NCBI GenBank assembly: GCA_037447655.1
Contig: JBBHKE010000498.1
Location: 95,001-159,000, forward strand
Direction of reading: 5' to 3'
DNA from: Zygnema cylindricum
Taxonomy: Eukaryota; Streptophyta; Zygnematophyceae; Zygnematales; Zygnemataceae
DNA: 64,000 nucleotides
A program made the translations under genes and the position numbers. Below are positions 44,416-54,510 of this stretch, in pieces. The notes under the pieces are model-generated. The model was given only the letters and a program-made list of their open reading frames with translations. It did no database searches and was not told the origin of the DNA. How positions within the stretch are numbered: position 1 is the first letter of the stretch; every line of letters starts with the position of its first letter.

Positions 44416-46080
44416 CTCCCCCTATTTTCTAGTCTACTACCTTTCATTTCTTACAAACAAATAAACAAACACTCCTTCCCCTATTTCCTTTTTCTTTTTC
44501 TTTTTCCTTTTATAAAACTTAAGAATAATACTCTCGTATTTAAAACAATGCATTAGATGAACTGAAATAATAATTGCATCACACATTTCATTTATCACCC
44601 CACTTATCATAAATCCGATCAAAGATTTTATCCACCTCCTCCCTTTTTCATCCAACCAGAATCTACTTTCCCTTTTGCATTTCCAACAGTCAGCCCCATC
44701 CCCAACCTGCAACACATACCCGGATGATAACCCTTTACAGGCACATCACCACAAACGACATCACACCAAGTAGTGATGTCAAATCCATCCACCCCCAAAT
44801 ATTCCCAAAAAACACTAGTCTCCACTAGGTTCCTCATAAGATCTAAATCTTCCGTACTCATATTTTTATCCATGATAATTACCCCATTTTCCGAACTTCC
44901 CTCACTCTCTCCCATGGAATTCTTTCCACTATCACTTTCTAATTTAATTCCCAATAAATATTTCTTCTCCCCTAAACCTTTAATCTAATATTTCTCTTCT
45001 CCCCTATCCTTTAAAACCTCTTCGAGTTTCACTTCTCCCATTTCCTTGGAATCCGTTGAAGTCTCCCTTTCCGACCACTTTTCTGTTTCCCTATTATCAA
45101 TAAAATTATTCTCATTAATTTTATCTTTCCCGTATTCACTTATGGATCCTAGATCTGACTTTCTCATTTCAAAGTCATACACTCTACACTCATCGACATC
45201 CTCAAGTACCTCCTCTCTGTTTACTTCCCTTATACCTCCAAAAGCACACTATTGCTTTCGTGGAATTCGGTGTGCTTTTCTCTCTTCCCCATACTACTAA
45301 TCTAGAGAAGCTCTAAAATATCTTCATCCTCTTTCTCTTCTTCCCCTTCTTCCTCCTCATCCACATTCCAACTTCTAAGTTTTTCCAAACAAGGGCATTC
45401 CTCCATATAATGACCAGGTTCACTACAAAAGAAGAAAACCCCTTTTTTCAAAGCTCCCCTTTCTTTTCCTCTCCCTCTCTTTCCTCCAAAGTTCTGATAA
45501 GGTTTACCTTTGTTTTTCTTCCTCTCATCACGCTTCCGCTCGTCACTGCCGTTCCTCTCATCACGCTACCGTTAATCACCACCAGCTGCAAATGCATTCA
45601 CTCTCTCACTTCCCCTACGAAGCTCCAAAGTGCTTTCCCTCACAAGAATTATCCACATGGTAAAGCTCCACGTCCATGAGGAGACATCCATTGCCTGCAT
45701 ACGACAAATGATGTTTTCGTACTCATCTGGGAGTTTCATAAATACTGTATTAATCTTCCTCTCCTCAGATTCTACATATCTTGCACTAACAAGCTAAACA
45801 TATAGCGCAGCAATATCATTGCAAAACTCTATCATGCTACCGCCTTTATAAACATAGGCATCTATTTCTTGTTTTGCTAATTGCTGCCACTGAATAGTCT
45901 CACTCTTCTAAATCTGACTTAGTGCTTCCCATATCTCTGAAGACTTCGTTAAGTTTATAAGAGTGATAGCTATGGACTTAGACACATTTCTAAGTATAAG
46001 ATGCTTTGCTATAATGTTTTTGTATTCCCATATTTTTCTGTCTTTTTCTTCATTTTTAATCCCTACAAGTGGTACCATAG
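44416..46080 (-). pseudogene. Heavily deleted pol and gag of E5
   Basis: Only scattered copia motifs remain on the minus strand: RNase H pieces (FDITTWCDVVCGDVPVKGYHPGM at about 44790; 44954-44628), linker remnants (45182-44985), the C..C knuckle region and a gag core near 45700-45900. The region is about 1.7 kb where about 4.3 kb is expected, and the losses are spread over many small blocks. CT-rich filler is common. Confidence 0.65.
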
Positions 46081-47126
46081 TGAAACTCTGAGACCTCCAT
46101 AAGTACTCAGACTGGACAACTTCCAAGAAGCTTATAGGATAATCTTGACCCAATTGTGTTTCAGCAAAAATAACTGCCACCCTGGCAGACAAAAACTCTG
46201 ACCACCTGCACCCCTGTGAAGGCAAGACTCCCTTGAGTCGATAGCAAAAAGAATCTCTGAATTTGCTCCCCTGAGTAGTAAGTTATGGAGGGTCAAAGTT
46301 GACCTTTTGTACAGAAGCTCTTTGGGAGAGAGGATCCTATCTCCTAATTTTTCTAAGTCCTATCTCTCTCACAGACTCTATCTACTGATGTACGGAACCA
46401 ATCAGATTTCTCATCCGTACACAAAAGTACAGTCGCCGGTGTACTTTATGTACGGATTTTGTACAACATGGCCTAAATGTCGACACATGTCATATCCGGA
46501 TTCGGTTCCGTAATCTCCGGGGATACCACAATCCAATGTAATTTCGCCATGTGTCATCCGATGTGGCTATGCCCATAAACCGCCGAATTCTTCTTCCGAG
46601 ATCTCGACGCTAATTCTGGCCGTCCGATTAAATTCACATTTGATCGGAGCCGTAATAAATACATGCGCGGTATTTGTTTCGATTACGAAATCAATGCGCG
46701 GTAATTATTTCTTGTCCGTACCGCAATTCGTACTTTTACACTACCTGTTCTATGTATCCCGTAAACAGTTATAGTTAAATGATTTATCCTACGTAATAAT
46801 GTTTAAATAGATATCAAAATACATACTGTGTAATACTACTTCTAGACTTAACGGCTAAGGTTACCGGCTACCAGTAGCTTGCCGGTCGGCAGGTACCAGG
46901 TTCAAATTCTGTGGCCGCCGCATATATATTTTTACTTAATAAACCCCAAATATATATTTCTCGTAAACCTCAGGTTAGCCTACTTAGCCATGGCTCTAGC
47001 TTCCTCTCCAATTTCTCAGTGACTGCGACAAGTTTGAGAGTTGGAGAGAGAAGTTAGAGGTAGACTGCCTCGGCTTCTTTCTTATTTCTAACCTAAAAAA
47101 TACTTAAAAAACCATTAATTTCTACA
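46081..47126 (-). mobile_element. Solo LTR of the N1 family with CATAG target duplication
   Basis: 1046 bp, on the minus strand from TGTAGAAATTAATGG to GTTTCA. Perfect 5-bp duplications CATAG lie at 46076-46080 and 47127-47131. It is inserted in gag of E5. No primer site or internal sequence is attached, so it is the product of LTR-LTR recombination. Confidence 0.92.
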
Positions 47127-47412
47127 CATAGCTGAGAGCCTAGCTCCCCTCACCATAGGTGTCCCTTTTTCCTTCTCCCCTATTTCCCCATCCACGGCAA
47201 GGTTATTCCCTTCACCTTCCGTTGCATCTGAACTTTGGTTGATATTCTGGGCAGCCTCAGATGATTCTCCATAGTAACCTCCTCCATACCCATGTGGCGG
47301 ACATCTCACTTGTCCAAAAACAATTCCCCATAAGTGCTTCTCGAATAGCAATCCCTCCATCATAAATCCTCAATAAGTGAAGCTTGTTCCATCAAACATA
47401 GGCACCCTAGAT
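47127..47412 (-). pseudogene. N-terminal gag of E5
   Basis: The minus strand encodes MMEGLLFEKHLWGIVFGQVRCPP, matching the Gag N-terminal segment of element B, then a Glu/Gly-rich tail. It is cut by the solo LTR at 47126. Confidence 0.8.
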
Positions 47413-47427
47413 GGTGGGCCCATAACA
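47413..47427 (-). other. Primer-binding site of E5
   Basis: On the minus strand TGTTATGGGCCCACC, one mismatch to the family consensus, with AUG retained. Confidence 0.85.
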
Positions 47428-47823
47428 TGAAACTTTGTGTGCTCCATTGCCCACAGAAATCACAGATCCAAAAGAAGCTTATCTAGATAGTGCCGACTCG
47501 AAATTGATATAAACCCAAATGACTGACCCCTTGACAATCACAAACCCATTATAGTTTCACTCTTGTGAAATAAGACTTTCTGTGTGCTCAGTTCCACCAC
47601 AGAATGCAAAGTTAGAATATGAGTTTTGGACACATTCACCCACTTTGATTTTCCCTTGGAAATGCAGCCACCCTTGCAGGCAAAAACTCTGACCGACTAC
47701 ACTCCTATGTAGCGTGGACTCGTGTAAATCCGCTGCAAAAAGAATCACTGAAAATGGTCAAGTAAATTGAACGTTATGGCGGGCCAAAGTTTGCCATTTA
47801 TAAAAGGTGCTCTCTGGGAGAGG
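47428..47823 (-). repeat. 5' LTR of E5, U5-R part
   Basis: Begins at the TTTCA terminus (plus TGAAACTTTG) and breaks off at AGAGG, where a solo LTR is inserted. It resumes at 49018. Confidence 0.88.
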
Positions 47824-49012
47824 TGACACTCTATGTGCTCCATTGCCCACAGAAATCGCAGATCCAAAAGAAGCTTATCTAGATAGTGCCGACTCCAAGT
47901 TTATATAAACCCAAATGACTGATCCCTTGACAATCAAAGACCCATTATAGTTTCACCCTGTGAAATAAGACTTTCTGTGTGCTCAGTTTCACCTCAGAAT
48001 GCAAAGTTAGAATATGAGTTTTGGACACATTCACCCACTTTGACTTTCCCTTATAAATGCAGCCACCCTGGCAGGCAAAAACTTTGACTGACTACACCCT
48101 TGTGTTGCCTGGAATTCCCTGAGTCCGCAGCAAAAAAAATCACTGAAAATGGTTAAGTAAATTGATTATGGTCAAGTAAATTGATTGTTATGGCTGGCCA
48201 AAGTTTGCCATTTATACAAGGTGCTCTTAAGGAGAGGCAGCTACCTACCCAAAATTTTCAAAGTCTTATTCCCCCTCTAAAACTCTATCTACTGAAGTAC
48301 AACACCAATCAAATTATTCTGTCGTACAGAAAAGTACAGGTGTCGGTGTACTTTATGTACGGCCATTGTTCAACATAGCCAAAATGTCGCCACGTGTCAA
48401 ATCAGGATATGTTCTCGTAATCTCCGGAGTTCCCGTAATCCAATGTTATCACGCCACGTGTCATCTGGCGTGGCAAAGACAGTAAAACGCCAAAAGTACC
48501 TCTTCCGTGATCGCGGCAATTATTGCGGCCGTCTGATCAAAACCAGCTATATATTAGCCGCTAAAATTCAACGCGCGATATTTGTTTCGCTATCGAAACA
48601 AATGCGCGGTATCTGTTCTGTCCCCATACCGTACTCCGTTCTAAATCAAACTGTATCTATAAACTAAGTATCTATTCTCCGTTAAACGAATTAATCTACG
48701 TGTAACAATTTATATATTTATCAAACACAATATATCGTAATATTATTCATAGACTTAACGGTTGGAGCTAACAACTACGGCAACTTGACGGACGGCATGT
48801 ACCAGGATCAATTCCTAGGTCCGTTAAGTACTTTTGGTAAATCTACCTAATCCACCCCTTGTCTTCTCTAGTGAGCTTAGGCAGCCATGGCTCTAGCTCC
48901 CTATCAAGCCTTCAGTGACTACAACAAGTGTGGGGGCTTGGAGAAGGGAGTCAGGGCAGACTGCCTTTGCTCTTTTTTCTATAAAGACCTAGAAAATACT
49001 CAAATATCAACA
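47824..49012 (-). mobile_element. Solo LTR inserted in an LTR of its own family, TSD AGAGG
   Basis: 1189 bp; target duplications AGAGG at 47819-47823 and 49013-49017. It contains the near-perfect palindrome at about 48578-48602. About 20 bp are duplicated near 48150-48190 (ATTGATTATGGTCAAGTAA region). Confidence 0.92.
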
Positions 49013-49017
49013 AGAGG

Positions 49018-49799
49018 CAGCTACCTACCCAAAATTTTCTAAGTCATATTCCCCCTCTAAAACTCTATTTAGTGAAGTACAGCACCAATCAAATTAATGT
49101 GTCGTACAAAAAAGTACAGATGTCGGTGTACTTTCTGTACGACCATTGTACAACATGGCCAAAATGTCTACACGTGTCAAATCAAGATTTGTTTCTGTAA
49201 TCTCTGGAGTTCCCGTAATCGAATGTTATCACGCCACGTGTCATCTAACGTGACAAAGACCGTAAAACGCCAAAAGTACCTCTTCCGTGATCGCGGCGCC
49301 TATCGCAGCCGTCCGATCAAAACCGGCTATAATTTTAGCCGTTGAAATTCGACGGGCGGTATTTCTTCCGCTATCGAAACAAATGTGCCGTATCCGTTCC
49401 GTCCCCATACCGTACTTCGTACTAAATCAAATTGTATCTATGCACTAAGTATCTATTCTCCCTTAATCGAATTAATCTACGTGTAACAATTTATATATTT
49501 ATCAAATCCTATATATCATAATATGAGTCTTAGACTTAACGGTTAGAGCTAACGGCTACGGTAACTTGACGGACGGCAGGTACCAGGATCAGATCAATTC
49601 CTGGGTCCGTCAAGAACCTTTTGGTAAATCTACCAAATCCACCCTATATCTTCTCTATTGAGCTTAGGCAGCCATGGCTCTAGCTCCCTATCAAGCCTTT
49701 AGTGACTACAACAAGTGTGGGGGCTTGGAAAAGGGAGTCAGGGACAGACTGCCTTTGCTCTTTTTCTATAAAGACCTAGAAAATACTCAAATATCAACA
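49018..49799 (-). repeat. 5' LTR of E5, R-U3 part
   Basis: Continues the LTR broken at 47823 and ends ATATCAACA at 49799. Confidence 0.88.
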
Positions 49800-49887
49800 A
49801 GTGACGCTGCCGTGCGTCAGCGGTACAGACCGCCGTACCGTTGGCACAACGTGACGTTGTCGTGTGTTCGCAGTACGGGCGTGATAA
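49800..49887. repeat. Minisatellite, right part
   Basis: Continues the 50-bp minisatellite unit interrupted at 43265 for about one and a half units. Confidence 0.85.
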
Positions 49888-49930
49888 ACTAGAGAGGTAC
49901 ATGCCCGTGTAACGGGCGTTGATTTACTAG
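49888..49930 (+). mobile_element. Candidate Helitron 3' terminus
   Basis: The hairpin GCCCGT-GTA-ACGGGC (49903-49917) is followed nine bases later by CTAG (49927-49930) and then T. This is the 3' structure of Helitrons: a short GC hairpin, then CTRR, inserted at A/T. ACTAGAGAG at 49888-49896 is the inverse of the possible 5' start at 42003. The Helitron would span 42003-49930 and include the minisatellite and its later insertions. No Rep/helicase ORF is present. Confidence 0.5.
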
Positions 49931-51226
49931 TTATAAAAAACGGAGCTTCTTTTTGCCCACCGTAAAGCCATTTGGTGGATCCAACATCAAACATTTTACC
50001 GGTGCTTATATGTCCATTTCTGGAATTCTGAGTTGTTTCGTTAACATGGTAATTAACTAAGAGAATTGCTAATCGCATTGACAATTTTTGTTGCGCGCAG
50101 ATAGTTGCGTCAGCTTGCCAAAAATTTTACATTTTATGTACAGATTAGTACAAATTACGTACCGTAGTGGTATTAGACATTGGGGGGGGTCCTATTTAGC
50201 GGGCGGCGGAGACCATCGAGGAGGATTTTGCCCGGGCAATGTAAACCCCTCCCAGTTATTGATAAGGACAGAAAATTATCGCATGAAGCGCGGAGAATTT
50301 TTTTTAGCAGTCTTCTCGAAGAATAAGTCAGATGGACAAAAAAAAAAGTTTTCATACTTAAAAGCGTTCCCATATAGAGCATTCGCTACAAATATCGTCA
50401 CGCGCGTCATATGAGAACATGTAAATCGCGATCGTGACTTAAAACATCTACGTGATTTAACTAGCATTCACAATTTAAACATTACCATTTAATCTATCGA
50501 ACAAAGTTGAGTCGCTCGTCACGTGAGAACACTTCACCTATGCCATTAAAAACAAAAACAAAAAAATTAGCTGGGCGTCAAGTGAAAACACTTCACCTAT
50601 GACATTAAAAACAAAAAAAGAGTACAGTGGTATTGTCGTTTGTATTGTCGTTTGGCACCGCAGGCGAAATTTTTTTTAGTACGCTACGTGAAATGAGGAT
50701 CATACGCGGAGAGTACAAAAATATCCTACACCCATCATTGAACAAGTAATTTGAAAGAAGGAGAAGGTATTTTGAAAGCGGAGAAGTTATGTATATTCAA
50801 ATTTTAAAAAGTACAAAACAAATCCGCGTGTACGATTGACTTACTCCAAAATGTGACGTTATTTGTCAATTTATGTACGGTCGAAAGTGAAATTCCGTAC
50901 TTTTCAATATAGATTAACTCTCCTCGCGGTTTTCCGTACGTGGTAAAATTTAATTCCGTACTCTCTAATGTAGAGTCACTCTCCGCGCGAATTTCGTACC
51001 CTCCGTATTCGCCAATGTACATTAACTCTCCGCGCGAATTCCGTACGCTCTAATGTGAACCAACTTTTTTTAGTATGTATCGCAAATGATTACATTTTAA
51101 ATTGTATTGTTTTGAAACGTACGTAAATATGGAGGTACGCTAATTTATTTATGACCTACGCTTTAACCATAGGTTTTGATTTACGTTTTAACGTTTTTGA
51201 TGTTAAAAGTTTAAAACCTATAGCTA
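49931..51226. other. Intergenic DNA with two short tandem repeats
   Basis: No gene recognised. A 60-bp unit (aacacttcacctatg...attaaaaacaaaaa) is repeated twice at 50518-50620. A degenerate unit of about 56 bp (AATTCCGTAC...TCTCCGCGCG) is repeated three times at 50888-51055. Confidence 0.5.
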
Positions 51227-51355
51227 AATCCTAAAGCGTAACCCTAAATCCTCAGCCTAACCCTAATCCTAAAGCCTAACCCTAAATCTTACAGCTTAAC
51301 CCTAAATCCTACAGCATAACCCTAAATCTTACAGCCTAACCCTAAATCCTACAGA
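51227..51355 (+). repeat. Degenerate telomere-like repeat (CCCTAAA within 20-bp units)
   Basis: TAACCCTAAATCYTACAGC-type units of about 20 bp recur about six times. Each contains CCCTAAA, the telomere heptamer of most plants. It may be an interstitial telomere trace or chance minisatellite. Confidence 0.75.
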
Positions 51356-51555
51356 TTTGTATATCCGATTTTTTTTTCTATTTTTTTTCATCTTATTTTA
51401 TTATTTTTCATCTTTTTCTTTCGACTCCTTTCTTTTAAATTAAACTTTTTAAAGGTTTTTTTTATTGTTTTTTTTATTATGTTTTTTTTTTTTTTTCTTT
51501 TCAATGTTTTCTTGGCTTAAGAGATTTTTCCAAATATTACCTAGTATTGTCTCAG

Positions 51556-51585
51556 GGCTCACAATTGGAAATTGTCAAAAAATTG
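51556..51585 (+). pseudogene. Possible exon, 5' part, broken by a TRIM
   Basis: After T-rich, intron-like DNA a candidate acceptor (GTCTCAG at 51549-51555) is followed by an open stretch that ends at the target duplication AATTG. When the 515-bp TRIM and one duplication are ignored, the frame runs on without a stop into 52106-52320. No domain recognised. Confidence 0.3.
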
Positions 51586-51638
51586 TGTTAGATTTCCTAG
51601 AAATCCGGGATTCGGCATGTCCCACACTTGGGAAAATT

Positions 51639-51709
51639 GAGCCGGCCAGGGTTCGAACCTGGGACCTTTCACTTCAGCTGCGAACGCACTACCACTGTGC
51701 CACCAGCTC
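51639..51709 (-). tRNA. tRNA-like cloverleaf in the left TRIM LTR
   Basis: 71 nt that fold with the canonical tRNA geometry. Acceptor stem GAGCTGG/CCGGCTC (one G-U), D stem GCAC/GTGC with loop AGTGGTA, anticodon stem TTCGC/GTGAA (one G-U) with a 7-nt loop AGCTGAA, 5-nt variable loop AGGTC, T stem CCAGG/CCTGG with loop TTCGAAC. A and B boxes of a pol III promoter are therefore intact, and TTTT follows three bases after the 3' end. Arm lengths and variable loop equal those of plant tRNA-Cys. Loop position 33 is G instead of U and the anticodon position reads CTG, so decoding is doubtful. It is sense with respect to the TRIM. Confidence 0.75.
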
Positions 51710-51856
51710 GATGTTGAGACTGGCGGGTCCGTACCCATTTATTACGGGCGGCTCGAGTATGGATATTTCCATATTCTACCCCGTATTGGACCGGCTTCAC
51801 GTGCCAATCCAACACCCCCCCTCACGGGAAAGCCGGTCAAACCATCCGCAATCCCG

Positions 51857-51871
51857 CTGGCTCTGATACCA
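51857..51871 (-). other. TRIM primer-binding site, 3' end of initiator tRNA-Met
   Basis: Minus strand TGGTATCAGAGCCAG, complementary to the CCA-end of plant tRNA-iMet, directly inside the 5' LTR. This is the common plant copia/TRIM primer, unlike the half-tRNA site of the other elements in this window. Confidence 0.92.
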
Positions 51872-51924
51872 TGTTAGATTTCCTAGAAATCCGGGATTCG
51901 GCATGTCCCACACTTGGGAAAATT

Positions 51925-51995
51925 GAGCCGGCCAGGGTTCGAACCTGGGACCTTTCACTTCAGCTGCGAACGCACTACCACTGTGCCACCAGCTC
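51925..51995 (-). tRNA. tRNA-like cloverleaf in the right TRIM LTR
   Basis: Identical copy of the 71-nt cloverleaf in the other LTR, at the same offset of 53 bases from the LTR edge, with the same downstream TTTT. Confidence 0.75.
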
Positions 51996-52105
51996 GATGT
52001 TGAGACTGGCGGGTCCGTACCCATTTATTACGGGCGGCTCGAGTATGGATATTTCCATATTCTACCCCGTATTGGACCGGCTTCACGTGCCAATCCAACA
52101 AATTG

Positions 52106-52320
52106 TTCATTTAGAAAATGACGATAGCAATGTAGGAATAAAACCCCCCCCACAATATAGTGAATCAGATAGAGCACATATCATCAGAGGTACGTTAAAA
52201 CAACGTAACCCAAACACACCACAAGCTTATAAAATTGGTTTAAATCAGTATGAAATTTTTTGGAGTAGACAAAGGCACCCAAATGGAGCTATAACACTTG
52301 ATGGGGTTATTGGACTATGA
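52106..52320 (+). pseudogene. Possible exon, 3' part, unknown protein
   Basis: Open frame of about 71 codons to TGA at 52318-52320 (HLENDDSNVGIKPPPQ... DGVIGL). Balanced amino-acid composition and good continuity with the stretch before the TRIM suggest real coding origin. No family recognised. It could be a host gene end or a fragment of another mobile element. Confidence 0.35.
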
Positions 52321-52356
52321 GAGAATAAAAAAAATAGAATCTATACCATAATCATA

Positions 52357-53410
52357 TGAAACTCAGAGACCTCCATAAGTCCTCAGAGTGGACAGCTTCC
52401 AAGAAGCCTCTAGGATAACCCTGACCCCTTTGTGTTTCAGCAAAAATAACTGCCACCCTGGCAGACAATAACTCTGACCGACTTCACCCATGTGAAGGGA
52501 AGACTCCCCTGAGTCGATAGCAAAAAGAATCTCTGAATTCGCTCCCCTGAGCAGTAAGTTATGGAGGGTCAAAGTTGACATTTTGTACAGAAGCTCTCTG
52601 GGAGAGGGGGTCCTATCTTCTAGTTTTTCTAAGTCCTATCTCTCTCACAGACTCTATCTACTGATGTACGGAGCCAATCAGATTTCAGTTCCGTACACAA
52701 AAGTACAGCTGCCGGTGTACTTTCTGTACGGACACTGTACGACATGGCCTAAATGTCGACACGTGGTATGTCCGGATTCGCTCCCTTAATCCTCGGAGAT
52801 GCCGCGATCCAATGTCATTCCGCCACGTGTCATCTGATGTGGCGATGACCACTAACCGCCGAAATCCTCTTCCGCGATCTCGGCGTTAATTCCGGCCGTC
52901 CGACTAAATTCACATTTAATTGTAGTCGTAATAAATACATGCGCGATATTCGTTTCATTAAAGAAATAAATGCGCGGTATTGGTTTCTTATCCGTACCGT
53001 AATCCGTACTTTTACATTACTGGATCTATGTATCCCGTAAAGAGTAACAGTTAAATGAATTATCCTACCTGATAATGTTTAATTAATTATCAAACCATAT
53101 AGTAATTAACACTAGTTCTAGACTTAACGCGTAAGGCTACCGGCTACGGGCTGTCTACCGACCGGTAGGTACCAGGATCAAATCCTGTGGCCGGAACATA
53201 CCTTTTAGTAAATAAACCCCTAATTAATATATATTTCCCGTAAAACCTCTGGATAGCCTAGGTAGCCATGGCTCTAGCTCCCTCTCCAATTTCTCAGTGA
53301 TTGCGACAAGTTTGAGAGTTGGAGAGAGAAGTTAGAGATAGACTTCCTCGGCTTCTTTCTTATTTCTATTCAGACCTAGAAAATACTGTAAAAGACAATT
53401 AATTTCTACA
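52357..53410 (-). mobile_element. First LTR of the tandem copia array
   Basis: 1054 bp, N1 family, minus orientation (plus TGAAACTC... to TTTCTACA). It lies 36 bp after the stop of the possible exon. It serves as 3' LTR of the internal segment 53411-54510. Confidence 0.9.
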
Positions 53411-54510
53411 CTCCTCTTATTTTCTAGTCAATCTTAAATTTCAAACCACACTTCTCTCTGCAGAAAATTAGCTTAGGGGAAGGCACAGGTTTGGTCATCA
53501 TATCTGCTACCATCTCACTATCCGGTCGGTACTCTAAACTGATTATTTTGTTTTCTACTTTCTCTCTAACAAAGCTGAGTCTAATGTCCATGTGTTTGGC
53601 TTTAAAATGATGTTTAGGATTGGCCGAAATAGCGATTGCCTTTGGGAGCCCTTGGTCCGAACTCGTCGGTCTGATTTTTCTGCTTCCTCCCCCCATAGTT
53701 TCGACCGGTTTCCGGGAATCCTTGTTCCTCCAATCGGTCGCAGTTGCCAAGGCTTGGCCACTCTTTCCTCCCCTTCAGATCTCAATCGTATTCTCCCGAA
53801 CGAGAATCATCCTTACCACAGAGTTATATATCCACCTTGAGTCCGGCAAGTCCTGCACACGGTTGACTATGTTCTCGAACTCATCGGGTAACTTCATCAA
53901 AAAACAGTTTACCTTTTCTTTTTCACTAAAAACTTTTCCCGCACTCTCTAGCTCCATGAAGAGTGTAGCAAGCTCATTGCAAAAATCTAACATCTTCCCC
54001 CCTTTGTATACATACTCCTTAACTTTTTGATCACCCAACTGTTGTTGCTGAATCGTACCACTCTGGTACATCTCTATGAGAGCCATCGAAAGATCGGATG
54101 CCCTTTCTACCTGCAAATGAGGACATGCAAGTCCTTGGGTGAGATGGCGTAGGATGAAGTGCTTTGCCGCCATATTGTTGAAGTCCTAGGTTTCGATATC
54201 ATTCTCCTTGTTCCTCGAAATAGGTGACATGAATGCCTAACCAGTTGCTATTGGTGTGGTTGCCTCCTTCTCCTTTCTTTTGTCCACCACCTCTCCTTCT
54301 TTTGTTTCCTCCGTTGAAGGTGGTTCCTCTTTCCTGGTGAATCTGCTTTCTCCAAACCCTGGAGGAATTCCAAGACTTGATGGACGCCCCAACCGTCCAC
54401 TCACTATCCCCCAAAACCTTTTTTCGCATAGAGCTTCTATCATCATACTTTCCCAGTATATGAAGCCAGTTCCATTAAAGATTGGTACCCAAGAGGGTGG
54501 GCCCATAACC
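53411..54510 (-). pseudogene. Array segment 1: RNase H end fused to gag
   Basis: The minus-strand RNase H C-terminal part (AIAISANPKHHFKAKHMDIRLSFVREKVENK; 53411 to about 53638) joins directly to the gag zinc-linker region (WRNKDSRKP, about 53640-53760) and gag (54173-53775, 54530-54199). All of the zinc knuckle, protease, integrase, RT and most of RNase H is deleted. gag carries a TAG in 'ATG*AFMSP' (about 54237-54239) that is also present at 61670. The primer site GGTTATGGGCCCACC lies at 54496-54510. Confidence 0.88.

Larger units (their letters stand above)
43266..49799 (-). mobile_element. Copia element E5 inserted in the minisatellite
   Basis: Minus-strand element with a 3' LTR at 43266-44415 (1150 bp), internal region 44416-46080 and 47127-47427, and a 5' LTR at 47428-47823 plus 49018-49799 (1178 bp when its own insertion is left out). 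The flanks CGTGA (43261-43265) and AGTGA (49800-49804) are a target duplication with one mismatch, and minisatellite lies on both sides. Two solo LTRs sit within it. Confidence 0.85.
51586..52100 (-). mobile_element. Very young 515-bp TRIM retrotransposon with tRNA-bearing LTRs
   Basis: Two LTRs of 229 bp (51586-51814 and 51872-52100) look identical over their whole length. The internal region is only 57 bp and holds the two priming sites and nothing else. Target duplications AATTG lie at 51581-51585 and 52101-52105. Orientation is minus: the primer site touches the right LTR and a G-rich polypurine tract (minus strand) touches the left LTR. There is no coding capacity, so reverse transcriptase and integrase must come from another element. 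Each LTR contains a full tRNA cloverleaf. Confidence 0.95.

Noticed and set aside
43266-49799. A retrovirus-like envelope gene downstream of pol in the copia elements
   Set aside because: In N1, B and the array the RNase H stop is followed within about 15 bases by polypurine tract and LTR; there is no room for a further gene.
51639-51709. The cloverleaf as an ordinary host tRNA gene
   Set aside because: It lies wholly in both LTRs of a TRIM at the same offset, position 33 is G and not U, and the identical second copy is explained by the LTR duplication.
51465-51866. 133-codon frame through the TRIM
   Set aside because: Most of it is LTR sequence including the antisense of the tRNA-like segment; only the bases before 51586 may be host coding.
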